From Poseidonocella sp. HB161398 (GTDB lineage: Bacteria; Pseudomonadota; Alphaproteobacteria; Rhodobacterales; Rhodobacteraceae), in contig NZ_VATA01000008.1 of the NCBI RefSeq assembly GCF_005870025.1, positions 107,010 to 171,009 of the forward strand: DNA of 64,000 nt, in the 5' to 3' direction. Below the pieces are notes generated by a model. It saw only the letters and a program-made list of their open reading frames with translations. It did not search any database and was not told where the DNA came from. Positions within the stretch are counted from its first letter, which is position 1. Each line of letters begins with the position of its first letter. A program made the position numbers and the translations under genes. Below, one piece after another: positions 17,581 to 24,931 of this stretch.

Positions 17581-17596
17581 CTATCCTTTCGGGTAG
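17581..17596. promoter_or_regulatory. Palindrome CTATCC-N4-GGGTAG (EPS operator candidate)
   Basis: Second member of the palindrome set, one mismatch from CTATCC-N4-GGATAG, 77 bp upstream of the SUOX-fold/kinase operon start and between it and the end of the sugar-transferase gene. If real, it would place the sensor operon under the same regulator as the polysaccharide genes. Confidence 0.6.
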
Positions 17597-17625
17597 GACC
17601 GGTCCGGTGGGGGCGGACGGCGCCG

Positions 17626-19026
17626 TCAGTAGGCGCCGCGGCCGCCCAGGACCGCACGGGCGGTCATGCCGATCAGCAGCAGGTCGAGCAGCAGCGACCG
17701 GGCGGAAATCTGCGCCAGATCCATGTCGATCATCTTGTCGAAGCCGATTTCGGCCCGGCCCGAGACCTGCCAGAGGCCGGTCAGCCCCGGGCGCACGGCC
17801 AGCCGGCCGCGGGCGCGGCCGTCATAGGCGGCCACCTCTTCGGGCAGGGCGGGGCGGGGGCCGACGATCGACATCTCGCCGCGCAGCACATTGAGGATCT
17901 GCGGCAGCTCGTCGATCGAGTAGCGCCGCAGGAGCCGCCCGACGCGGGTGATCCGCGGATCGTGGCGGGCCTTGAAGCAGATGCCCTCGCGGTCCGACTG
18001 CGCCAGCAGCGCCGCGCGGCGCGCCTCGGCATCGGCATGCATGGAGCGGAACTTGAACATGGTGAAGTCCCGGCCGTCGCGGCCGACGCGGGTCTGGCGG
18101 AAGAAGACCGGGCCGCGGCTTTCGACGCGGATTGCGGCGGCGACCAGGAGGCCCAGCGGCAGCGCCGCGGCCAGGGCCGTCCCGGCGATGGCGATGTCGA
18201 GCCCGCGGCGCACCATCTCGCTGCGGTCGGCGCGGCCGGCGGCATGGCGGGCGGCGCGCGCCAGGAAGGCGGCATTGCCGGCCAGGTAGCGGCGCGCCAG
18301 GCGGCGCGGCTCGCCGGCCAGGCGCCAGGCCCATTCCAGCCGCGCCTTGCGCAGGGCCTCCGGGGCGCGGCGGACGCGGCCGGAGAGGAAGTCGAAGAGC
18401 GCGCCCACCCCCATCAGGATGCGGGCCCGCAGGCGGCGGGCATTGCGCGCCAGCCACAGGTCCTGGAACGGCACGCCGAGCGCGGCCAGCACGATGTCGG
18501 CGCCGCTGCGGTTGATCTCGTCGATCGCGTCCGCCTCGTCGCGCATGCCCTCGTAGCCGTCGCGGGTGCCGGCGATGCGCAGCCCCGGAATGTCGCGGCA
18601 GAGCCGGTCCGCGGCGTCGCGGGCCACGCCCGGAGCGGCGCCGAGCAGGAAGACGGTCATGCCGCGCTCTGCCGCCTCGCGCAGCAGGGCGGGGACGAAA
18701 TCGGTGCCGTTGAGGTTCTCCTTCAGGCGCAGCCCCTGCATCCGCCCGGCCAGCTCGACGCCGATGCCGTCGGGCAGCAGCAGGTCGGCGGTCTCCAGCG
18801 CGTCGGCATAGCCGGGATCGCGGGCACGGACATTGCAGCAATGCGCGTTCACGAAGGCGACGCGGCTACGCCGTCCGGGGCGCAGCAGGTGGGCGATCAC
18901 CGAAGCACCGGCATCCGAAACCAGATCCAGGTCGAGAATCCGGGCAGTTCCAAGCGATGCGGGCAGCGCCGGAGCGATGGCTGCGGGCATGGGGAAATCG
19001 GCGGAAAGACGGCTGGCGTAAGTCAT
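17626..19026 (-). CDS. Fused GT26 (WecG/TagA) glycosyltransferase and undecaprenyl-phosphate sugar transferase
   Basis: A 466-residue two-domain protein. Residues ~28-225 are a WecG/TagA/CpsF-type GT26 domain (LPDGIGV 84-90, LNGTDF 105-110, GVGALFDFLSG 206-216). Residues ~270-466 are a bacterial sugar transferase (PF02397 type) with one membrane segment (276-298), FKFRSMH 324-330, DELPQ 372-376, GEMSIVGPRP 383-392 and PGLTGLWQVSGR 413-424. The second domain would load the first sugar phosphate on undecaprenyl phosphate; the first would add the second sugar. The ATG at 19026 has AGGACC upstream; the open frame continues 106 codons further through the promoter region and was rejected. The gene is divergent from the response regulator. 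Confidence 0.88.
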   Translation of the reverse strand: MTYASRLSADFPMPAAIAPALPASLGTARILDLDLVSDAGASVIAHLLRPGRRSRVAFVNAHCCNVRARDPGYADALETADLLLPDGIGVELAGRMQGLRLKENLNGTDFVPALLREAAERGMTVFLLGAAPGVARDAADRLCRDIPGLRIAGTRDGYEGMRDEADAIDEINRSGADIVLAALGVPFQDLWLARNARRLRARILMGVGALFDFLSGRVRRAPEALRKARLEWAWRLAGEPRRLARRYLAGNAAFLARAARHAAGRADRSEMVRRGLDIAIAGTALAAALPLGLLVAAAIRVESRGPVFFRQTRVGRDGRDFTMFKFRSMHADAEARRAALLAQSDREGICFKARHDPRITRVGRLLRRYSIDELPQILNVLRGEMSIVGPRPALPEEVAAYDGRARGRLAVRPGLTGLWQVSGRAEIGFDKMIDMDLAQISARSLLLDLLLIGMTARAVLGGRGAY

Positions 19027-19361
19027 CGGTTTCGGTCCTGCGTTAAAATCTGGCGGCAGACATGCGACAACGAGGCATCTTTGCTCAATGCCGCGACAGG
19101 ACAGAAACAGCGCCCGGGCGGATCGCGGCGGCGCCATCCGCCCGGAGCCGAGACGGCGCGGATAGTCCTTTCTATCCAAAAGGATAGGAGATACTATCCG
19201 GACGGGTGCAGGAACGCACCGCTGCTGCGAGAGGGCCAAGTGAGGGAAAAACGCAGCAGGTGTGGCCACTTGCGCATTCGCCAGCTTGAGGCGGCCCCGA
19301 AAATCGTTAACATCTGATCGGACGCATTTTGCGTCTGCGGGCACATTCTACGGAGCCGGAC
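19027..19361. other. Divergent promoter region, 335 bp
   Basis: No gene is seen. The region separates the fused sugar-transferase gene (minus) from the response-regulator gene (plus) and holds the most elaborate copy of the CTATCC/GGATAG element, described separately at 19160-19199. Confidence 0.6.
19160..19199. promoter_or_regulatory. 40-bp double palindrome with four GGATAG/CTATCC half-sites
   Basis: The order is GGATAG (19160), N6, CTATCC (19172), N4, GGATAG (19182), N6, CTATCC (19194). All four half-sites are exact, and the whole is symmetric about 19179/19180; like-oriented half-sites are 22 bp apart, close to two helical turns. It is 133-145 bp upstream of the sugar-transferase start and 162-174 bp upstream of the response-regulator start. 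This fits a high-affinity site for a dimeric regulator that binds cooperatively, possibly the neighbouring LuxR-type protein (inference). Confidence 0.7.
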
Positions 19362-19979
19362 ATGCGCATTCTCATCGCCGATGATCACGACCTGCTGAGG
19401 GACACGCTTGTCATGTTCCTGTCGCAGGAGCACGGGATGGAGGCGGAGACGGCCCGCAATTTCGGCGAGGCCATCGAAATGGCGGAACAGCGCGAAGGCT
19501 ACGACCTGGTTCTGCTCGACTATTCGATGCCGGGGATGGACGGGCTGGCGGGGCTCGACCGCATGCGCGCGGCGCCCGGTGCCACCCATGTGGCGATCAT
19601 TTCCGGCACGGCGAGCCGCGACATCGCCGAAGAGGCGCTGGCCCGCGGCGCGGCCGGCTTCCTGCCGAAGACGCTCTCGGCGAAGTCGCTGGTCAACGCG
19701 ATCCGCTTCATGGCGATGGGCGAGCAGTACGCGCCGCTCGACTTCATGCGCGGCGGCGGCGAGGAGGAGGCGGCCAATCCGCTCTCCGACCAGCTCTCGC
19801 GGCGCGAGATGGAGGTGCTCGAGGGGCTGACCCAGGGCAAGTCCAACAAGGAGATCGCCCGCGATCTCGACCTGCGCGAGCCGACGGTGAAGCTGCACAT
19901 GAAGACGCTCTACCGCAAGATCGGCGCCTCGAACCGCACCCAGGCGGCGATGATCGCCAAGGAAGCCGGGCTCTTCTGA
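19362..19979 (+). CDS. LuxR/NarL-family response regulator
   Basis: A 205-residue regulator. The receiver domain has DD at residues 7-8, the phospho-acceptor Asp53 in LLDYSMPG and Lys107-region PKT. A LuxR-type helix-turn-helix occupies about residues 140-205 (LSRREMEVLEGLTQGKSNKEIARDL, TVKLHMKTLYRKIG). The ATG at 19362 has GGAG 7 bp upstream; an upstream GTG/ATG extension of 11 codons is less well placed. Its position inside the polysaccharide cluster, and next to a 40-bp double palindrome, suggests it is the output of the hybrid kinase at 14390-16975 and the regulator of the cluster. Confidence 0.87.
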   Translation: MRILIADDHDLLRDTLVMFLSQEHGMEAETARNFGEAIEMAEQREGYDLVLLDYSMPGMDGLAGLDRMRAAPGATHVAIISGTASRDIAEEALARGAAGFLPKTLSAKSLVNAIRFMAMGEQYAPLDFMRGGGEEEAANPLSDQLSRREMEVLEGLTQGKSNKEIARDLDLREPTVKLHMKTLYRKIGASNRTQAAMIAKEAGLF

Positions 19980-20245
19980 CCGGCGCCGCCGGGGCGGGGG
20001 CACCTCTCGCGCCGGCTTGTCCCGCCTCCCGGAGCCGGAACGGCCCGCCAGCCTCTGGCGCGAGGCCCTGCCTTGGCGTTGGACAGGGGATCGGTCCCCG
20101 CCATAACAGAGCTGCCGCCGTCGGCCGTGATGTCCCGGACCGGCCGCCCGTGCAGGCGGGGGCGCGGGCACTGGGGACAATCGCGCTCATTGCCGCCGTG
20201 GACGGATGCCCCTAGACCGCCCGGGACCATCCGGGAGCCCGCCGC

Positions 20246-20770
20246 ATGAAACTCCGTCCTGCACGACCGTCCGACGCGCCGGTCCTCGCCGCCATTTCCA
20301 TCGAGGTCTGGCTCGGCACCTATATCCGCCGCGGCGTCAGTCCCGTCTTCGCCGAATTCGCGCTGAGCGAATTCACCGCGACCCGGTTCGCCGGCCTGCT
20401 CGCGGATCCGGACGAGCATGTGACCGTCTCCGAGAACGAGGACGGTCCCGACGGGTTCATCCGCCTCAGCCGCGGGCGCCCCGCTCCGGTGCCGGGCTGC
20501 TCCGACATGGAGATATCGACGCTCTACGTCCAGCCGCGCCATCATGGCAGGGGGCTCGGGCGGGCGCTCCTGCGTGCGGGGCTGGCGCATGCGCGGGAGG
20601 CGGGGGCGCCGGACGTCTGGCTGGCCACCAATTCCGAAAACGCCCCGGCGATCGGCTTCTACCTGAGGCAGGGATTCGAGCGGGTCGGGACCACCGCGTT
20701 CCGCATCGGCGGCGAGGCCTATCCCAACGACGTCTTCCGCTATCCGCTCATCCGCAAGGCGGGCCGGTAG
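20246..20770 (+). CDS. GNAT-family N-acetyltransferase
   Basis: A 174-residue acetyltransferase. The acetyl-CoA site is seen in YVQPRHHGRGLGRALL (Q/R-x-x-G-x-G/A near residues 93-105), and WLATNSENAPAIGFYLRQGFERVG is the standard C-terminal motif. Substrate is unknown; it may be unrelated to the polysaccharide genes on either side, though acetylation of a nucleotide amino sugar is conceivable. The 266-bp gap before it has no clear gene; a palindrome GGGGA-N4-TCCCC at 20086-20099 may be the terminator of the response-regulator gene. Confidence 0.78.
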   Translation: MKLRPARPSDAPVLAAISIEVWLGTYIRRGVSPVFAEFALSEFTATRFAGLLADPDEHVTVSENEDGPDGFIRLSRGRPAPVPGCSDMEISTLYVQPRHHGRGLGRALLRAGLAHAREAGAPDVWLATNSENAPAIGFYLRQGFERVGTTAFRIGGEAYPNDVFRYPLIRKAGR

Positions 20771-21261
20771 CAGGCGGCTGAAACGCCCTGTGCCGGACCG
20801 GGAAGGCGGTCCCGGACCGTCAAGACGGTGCTGGAAAAGGAGTCCAGGGCGGAGCCGTGGAGGAAACCGTCCCGGATCCGGTCGGGAATGCTGCCCGAGT
20901 TGGGCAAGTCTCGCTGCCCACGGAAATTTCCCCGATTTCGCCTCGAGCTCCGCGGCCAGCCGGATTTTTTCACCGCCCTGCCGAGGGGGCTGCCATGTCC
21001 GGCACGGGCCGCGGCTGGACTCGGACCGATGGCCGCCCCGGTCTCCTTTTCCCGCGGCCGGCTGCCGGCGGCGGGGCGGACAGCCCGCGCCATGACCGTC
21101 GGGAAGAGGGCGCAGGCTCTCCCTCCGCAGGGCGCGGGTATCCGTCCGTATAGGGGCGCTGGCCCTATTTCCCCGGGGCCATCCCCCGGCGCGGACGCGC
21201 GGGCGGAGCGTCTGCGATAGGGAAGGGCGCACCGTTCCCCCAGCCCCGAGGATCGCCCGAC
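20771..21261. other. 491-bp intergenic region upstream of wzz-like gene
   Basis: No convincing gene. The open frames here are Arg/Pro-rich with no ribosome site. The right part holds the fourth palindrome of the cluster at 21138-21153 and a second inverted repeat, ATAGGG-N7-CCCTAT, at 21150-21168 that overlaps it. It probably contains a long promoter/leader of the chain-length/polymerase operon. Confidence 0.5.
21138..21153. promoter_or_regulatory. Palindrome GTATCC-N4-GTATAG (EPS operator candidate)
   Basis: The most diverged copy of the CTATCC-N4-GGATAG element (two substitutions), 108 bp before the Wzz-like start codon. Position and spacing relative to a start codon match the other copies. 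Confidence 0.45.
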
Positions 21262-22719
21262 ATGCCCCGCCTGCCGAAGCTCTTCCGCCACAAGCCCGCC
21301 CAGATCTCCCCCGTCCGGCTGCTGCGCGGCGGGCGGCTGCTCGACCGCGGGCGGCTGCCGCGCTATGCGCTGATCTTCCTCCTGGGCTCCGCCGCGCTCT
21401 GGGCGCCGATCGGGCTCTACCTGGCGAAGGCGCCGCTGCGCTACCGCACCCAGATGTCGCTGATCCTGCCGGGCTCGGGCGCCTCGGCCTCGGTCAACCT
21501 GGACCGCATCGGCCAGGCCTCCTCCTCCTCCAGCTCGCCTTTCGCCAGCTCCTCGGTCAGCCCGACCGAGACCTACAAGCGCCTGCTCGGCGCCGAGCGC
21601 ATCCTCGATGCCGCCGCCCTTTCGGTCGGCGTCGCGCCGGAGGCCTTCGGCAAGCCGCGGGTGGAGCTGGTCGACCAGACCGGGCTGATCCATGTCTCGC
21701 TGACCGATGGCAGCGCCGAGGGCGCGAAGGCCCGGGGCGACGCGCTGCTTGCCGCCTTCTTCACCGAGATCGAGGCGTTGCGCAGCGACGAGATCTCCAT
21801 GCGCGAGATTAGCGCGGGCGACGCCATTTCCGAATACCGCACCTCGGTGCAGACCACGCGAGCCGAGATCTCGGCGCTGCAGCGCGCCACCGGGCTGGTC
21901 TCGGGCGAGCAGTACCGCGCGCTGGCGGCGGAGACCGATGCGCTTGGCGAAAGGCTGCGCGATCTCGCGGCGACGCTGGCGGAGAAGACCGAAGCGGTGC
22001 GCGCACTGCAATCCGCGCTGCGCACCACGCCCGCGCTGGCGGCGGCGGCGCTGCGGCTGCATGCGGATACCGAATTTGCCGCGCTGGCCACCCGCATGGC
22101 CGAGCAGGCCGCCGAGCTGTCGCAGGTCCAGGCGCAGTTCGGCGCCCGCCATCCGCTGGTGACCACCGCGCAGGGCGGCTTCGAGGCGGCGCAGCGCGAG
22201 ACCATGCTGCGCGCCGCAGTGCTGACCGGGCTCGACCGCGACGCGCTCGGCGGGCTCGACCTGTCGCATGTCGGCAACCGCGCGGCGCTCCTGAGCGACC
22301 TGGTGACGGCCGAGGCCGAGCGCGCCGGGCTCGCAGCCGAGGTGGCGGCGATGTCCGAGCGGCTCGAGCGCGCCGAGGCGCGCCGCCGCGAATTGCTGGA
22401 GCCCGCCGCCCGGCTCGAGGATCTGCAGCGCGACTTCTCCGTGGCCGAGGCAGTCTTCGCCTCCGCGATGGCGCGCAGCCAGGCGACCAAGACCGATCTC
22501 TATGCCTCCTATCCGCTGGTGCAGGTGCTCGAGGATCCCTCGCTGCCCGATGCGCCCTCCTCGCCGAACCGGCTGATGGCCTTTGCCGCGGGCGTGGCGG
22601 GGACGATGTTCCTGGGCTTCGGCCTCTTCCTCGGCTGGGTGCGCCGCCCGCTGATCGACCGGCTGCTGGCCAGCGCGCCCGAGCGCGCCCCGGCCCCGAT
22701 CCTGGCGGCCGCGGAATGA
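21262..22719 (+). CDS. Wzz/GumC-type polysaccharide chain-length determinant
   Basis: A 485-residue protein anchored by transmembrane segments near residues 35-55 and ~435-458, with a large periplasmic part rich in Ala, Glu and Arg predicted to be coiled-coil (about 190-420). A serine run at SSSSSSPFASSSVSPTETYKRLL is typical of the GNVR/Wzz group. No Walker motifs or tyrosine tail follow the second membrane segment, so it lacks the BY-kinase domain. It would set polymer length with the polymerase encoded next; the two genes overlap by 4 bp (ATGA). Confidence 0.84.
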   Translation: MPRLPKLFRHKPAQISPVRLLRGGRLLDRGRLPRYALIFLLGSAALWAPIGLYLAKAPLRYRTQMSLILPGSGASASVNLDRIGQASSSSSSPFASSSVSPTETYKRLLGAERILDAAALSVGVAPEAFGKPRVELVDQTGLIHVSLTDGSAEGAKARGDALLAAFFTEIEALRSDEISMREISAGDAISEYRTSVQTTRAEISALQRATGLVSGEQYRALAAETDALGERLRDLAATLAEKTEAVRALQSALRTTPALAAAALRLHADTEFAALATRMAEQAAELSQVQAQFGARHPLVTTAQGGFEAAQRETMLRAAVLTGLDRDALGGLDLSHVGNRAALLSDLVTAEAERAGLAAEVAAMSERLERAEARRRELLEPAARLEDLQRDFSVAEAVFASAMARSQATKTDLYASYPLVQVLEDPSLPDAPSSPNRLMAFAAGVAGTMFLGFGLFLGWVRRPLIDRLLASAPERAPAPILAAAE

Positions 22720-24026
22720 GCGCCGCCGCCGTCTCCCTCGCCCCGGCCGCTCCGGCGGCCGCGCCCCTGGTCCCGGCCAACCCGGCCGAGGCCATGGCCT
22801 TCGCCGCGCTGCGCTGGACCTGGCCCTTCTACTTCGTCGGCGCGCTCTACCTGGTCGGGCCGGTGCTCGGCTGGTGCCTGGCGGCGCTGGCGGTGCTCTC
22901 GCTCTATCTCGGCCCGGCGATCCGGGCCGACCTGCGCCCCACGGGGCCGGTGCCGCCGGTGGTCTGGGGCTGGTTCATCGGCATGGCGGCGATGCTGGTC
23001 GCGCTCTGGGCGGGCCATGCCGACTGGGGGCTCGGGACCAAGCAGACGATCAAGTCCTCGATCGGCTGGGCCAAGGGCTGGGCGCTGCTGGCGCTGTTTC
23101 CGCTGGCCGGCGCCGTGCTGCCGATCCGGCGCGAGATCCTGGTGCGCGGCCAATGCGTCGTCGGGCTCTGGACGCTGGCGCTGACGCCGATCCTTTTCGC
23201 CGCGCCGCAGCTCGGCCTGCCCGAGCGGATCTTCACCTCGCCCCTGAAGGCGGTGGGCGGGCCCGGGCCGGAATACTTCTCGGTCTTCCTCTTCACCTGG
23301 GATCCGGGCAGCTGGACGCCGCGCTGGCAGTTCTACGCCCCCTGGTCGCCCTTCGCCGCGCTCCTCGGCGTGCTGCAGGTCTGCTTCGCGCTGGAAGAGC
23401 GCAACATCCGCTGGCGCTCCATCGGCGTGGCCGCGGGGGTGACGATGATCCTGCTCTCGAAGTCGCGCATGGGGCTCGTCGGGCTCGTCGCCTGCACCGC
23501 CGGGCCGCGGCTGATGCCGCTGATCCTGCGCGGCTGGGCCTGGCAGGCGCTGGCCGCGGTGGCCGCCTCCTTCGCGGTGATCGGCTCGGCCGTGGGCGGG
23601 GCGGCGCTGGATGCGGTGGCCGCCTTCAAGGGCGCCCGCGCCGACAGCACCCGGGTGCGCGAAACGCTGCAGCGGATCGCGGGCGAGCGCTGGCAGGCCG
23701 AGGCGTTCTGGACCGGGCACGGCACCGTGCATCCCGGCCCGCATGTGGTCGAGTACATGCCGATCGGCAGCCATCACACCTGGTGGGGCCTGCTCTTCGT
23801 CAAGGGCGTGGCGGGCTTCGCCGCGCTTCTGGTGCCGCTCGTCTGGCAGACGCTGCTGGCGCTGACGGATGCGGCGCGGGGCCCGCGCGGGCGGCTGCCG
23901 CTCAGCGTGATGATGACGATCGTGCTGCTGTCCTTCGGCGAGAACCTGGAGATCGAGGCCTACATGCTCTGGCCCGGGCTGATCCTGCTGGGCATCCATG
24001 CCCGCGAGCTGGCGGCCCGCGGCTGA
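22716..24026 (+). CDS. O-antigen ligase/polymerase-like membrane protein (Wzy candidate)
   Basis: A 436-residue integral membrane protein with around 10-11 hydrophobic segments and the Wzy_C/O-antigen-ligase signature region (STRVRETLQRIAGERW then TGHGTVHPGPHVVEYMPIGSHHTWWGLLFVKG), with conserved periplasmic Arg and His residues. It would join flipped repeat units outside the membrane. It overlaps the chain-length gene by 4 bp, so the two are made together. The N-terminus is Ala/Pro-rich. Confidence 0.82.
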   Translation: MSAAAVSLAPAAPAAAPLVPANPAEAMAFAALRWTWPFYFVGALYLVGPVLGWCLAALAVLSLYLGPAIRADLRPTGPVPPVVWGWFIGMAAMLVALWAGHADWGLGTKQTIKSSIGWAKGWALLALFPLAGAVLPIRREILVRGQCVVGLWTLALTPILFAAPQLGLPERIFTSPLKAVGGPGPEYFSVFLFTWDPGSWTPRWQFYAPWSPFAALLGVLQVCFALEERNIRWRSIGVAAGVTMILLSKSRMGLVGLVACTAGPRLMPLILRGWAWQALAAVAASFAVIGSAVGGAALDAVAAFKGARADSTRVRETLQRIAGERWQAEAFWTGHGTVHPGPHVVEYMPIGSHHTWWGLLFVKGVAGFAALLVPLVWQTLLALTDAARGPRGRLPLSVMMTIVLLSFGENLEIEAYMLWPGLILLGIHARELAARG

Positions 24027-24118
24027 GCTGTCGCCGCCTCCGCCGCGCGATCTTCTATTCAAACCGCGCGGCGCCTCTCCTAGAGTGGGGCGGAAGAGCA
24101 GGGACAGCAGGAAGGCCG

Positions 24119-24901
24119 ATGCCGCGCAGGAAAGTTCACGACCCGGTGGCAGAGGCCGCGCTCCGGACGCTGTCGCCGATCGCCAAGACGGCCGACATGC
24201 CCCTGAGCGACAAGGCCTACGAGGAAATCCTCCGCCTGATCGTCTCCGGCGCGGTGAAGCCCGGGCAGAGCCTGCCGACCGAGGCCGAGTTCTGCGCCGC
24301 CTTCGCGGTGTCGCGCACGGTGGTGCGCGAGGCGATGTCGCGGCTGAAGACCGACGGGGTGATCTCCTCCTCGCCGGGCAGGAAATGCGAAGTGCTCAAG
24401 CAGCCCGCGCGCGAGGTGCTCAGCGCGCCCGAGGCGGTCTCGGTCGCCGAGGTGCAGCGCTTTCTCGAATACCGCGAGCTGATCGAGCGCGAGGCGGCCG
24501 CGCTGGCCGCGCGCCGTGCCGAGCCCTCGGATCTGAAGCGGTTGCGCAAGGCCCATGCCGACCAGCAGGCCGCCTTCGCCGCGAATGACGTGGATGTCCG
24601 GCACGACCTGGAATTCCACTACGCGGTGCTGCGCGCGGCGCATAACAACTTCCTGTGGGATTCGATGGCGGCGCTGCGGCGCACCTATGCCGGGGCGATG
24701 ACCTATGCCCGCCAGACCATGCCGAAGAACTTCGCGGCGCGCTCCGAGCGGGTGATGGAAGAGCATGCCGCCATCCTGCGCGCGATCGAGGCCCGCGATG
24801 CCGAGGCGGCGCGCAACTACATGGCCTATCACCTGCAGCGCGGCAAGGAGCGCATCTTCGCCCATGAGCGCGATCCGGCCCTGACGGGCGGCGGCGGCTG
24901 A
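24119..24901 (+). CDS. GntR-family regulator, FadR/FCD subgroup
   Basis: A 260-residue repressor-like protein. A winged HTH lies at about residues 28-95 (YEEILRLIVSGAVKPGQSLPTEAEF, VSRTVVREAMSRLKTDGVI), and an all-helical FCD ligand domain at about 110-240 with D/H residues (RHDLEFHYAVLRAAHN) that usually hold a metal and an organic acid. The ATG at 24119 follows AGGAAGG. It is convergent with the hydroxy-acid oxidase/TTT operon and ends 30 bp from it; FCD regulators commonly respond to carboxylates, so it is the natural candidate to control that operon, perhaps through the dyad at 29253. Confidence 0.85.
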   Translation: MPRRKVHDPVAEAALRTLSPIAKTADMPLSDKAYEEILRLIVSGAVKPGQSLPTEAEFCAAFAVSRTVVREAMSRLKTDGVISSSPGRKCEVLKQPAREVLSAPEAVSVAEVQRFLEYRELIEREAAALAARRAEPSDLKRLRKAHADQQAAFAANDVDVRHDLEFHYAVLRAAHNNFLWDSMAALRRTYAGAMTYARQTMPKNFAARSERVMEEHAAILRAIEARDAEAARNYMAYHLQRGKERIFAHERDPALTGGGG

Positions 24902-24931
24902 GACCCGCCGCCACCGCCCTGGGAGGCGGGC

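Noticed and set aside
20828..21220. A 130-codon open frame in the 491-bp gap before the Wzz-like gene.
   Set aside because: Arg/Pro-rich with no motif or ribosome site, and it runs across the palindromic operator candidate.
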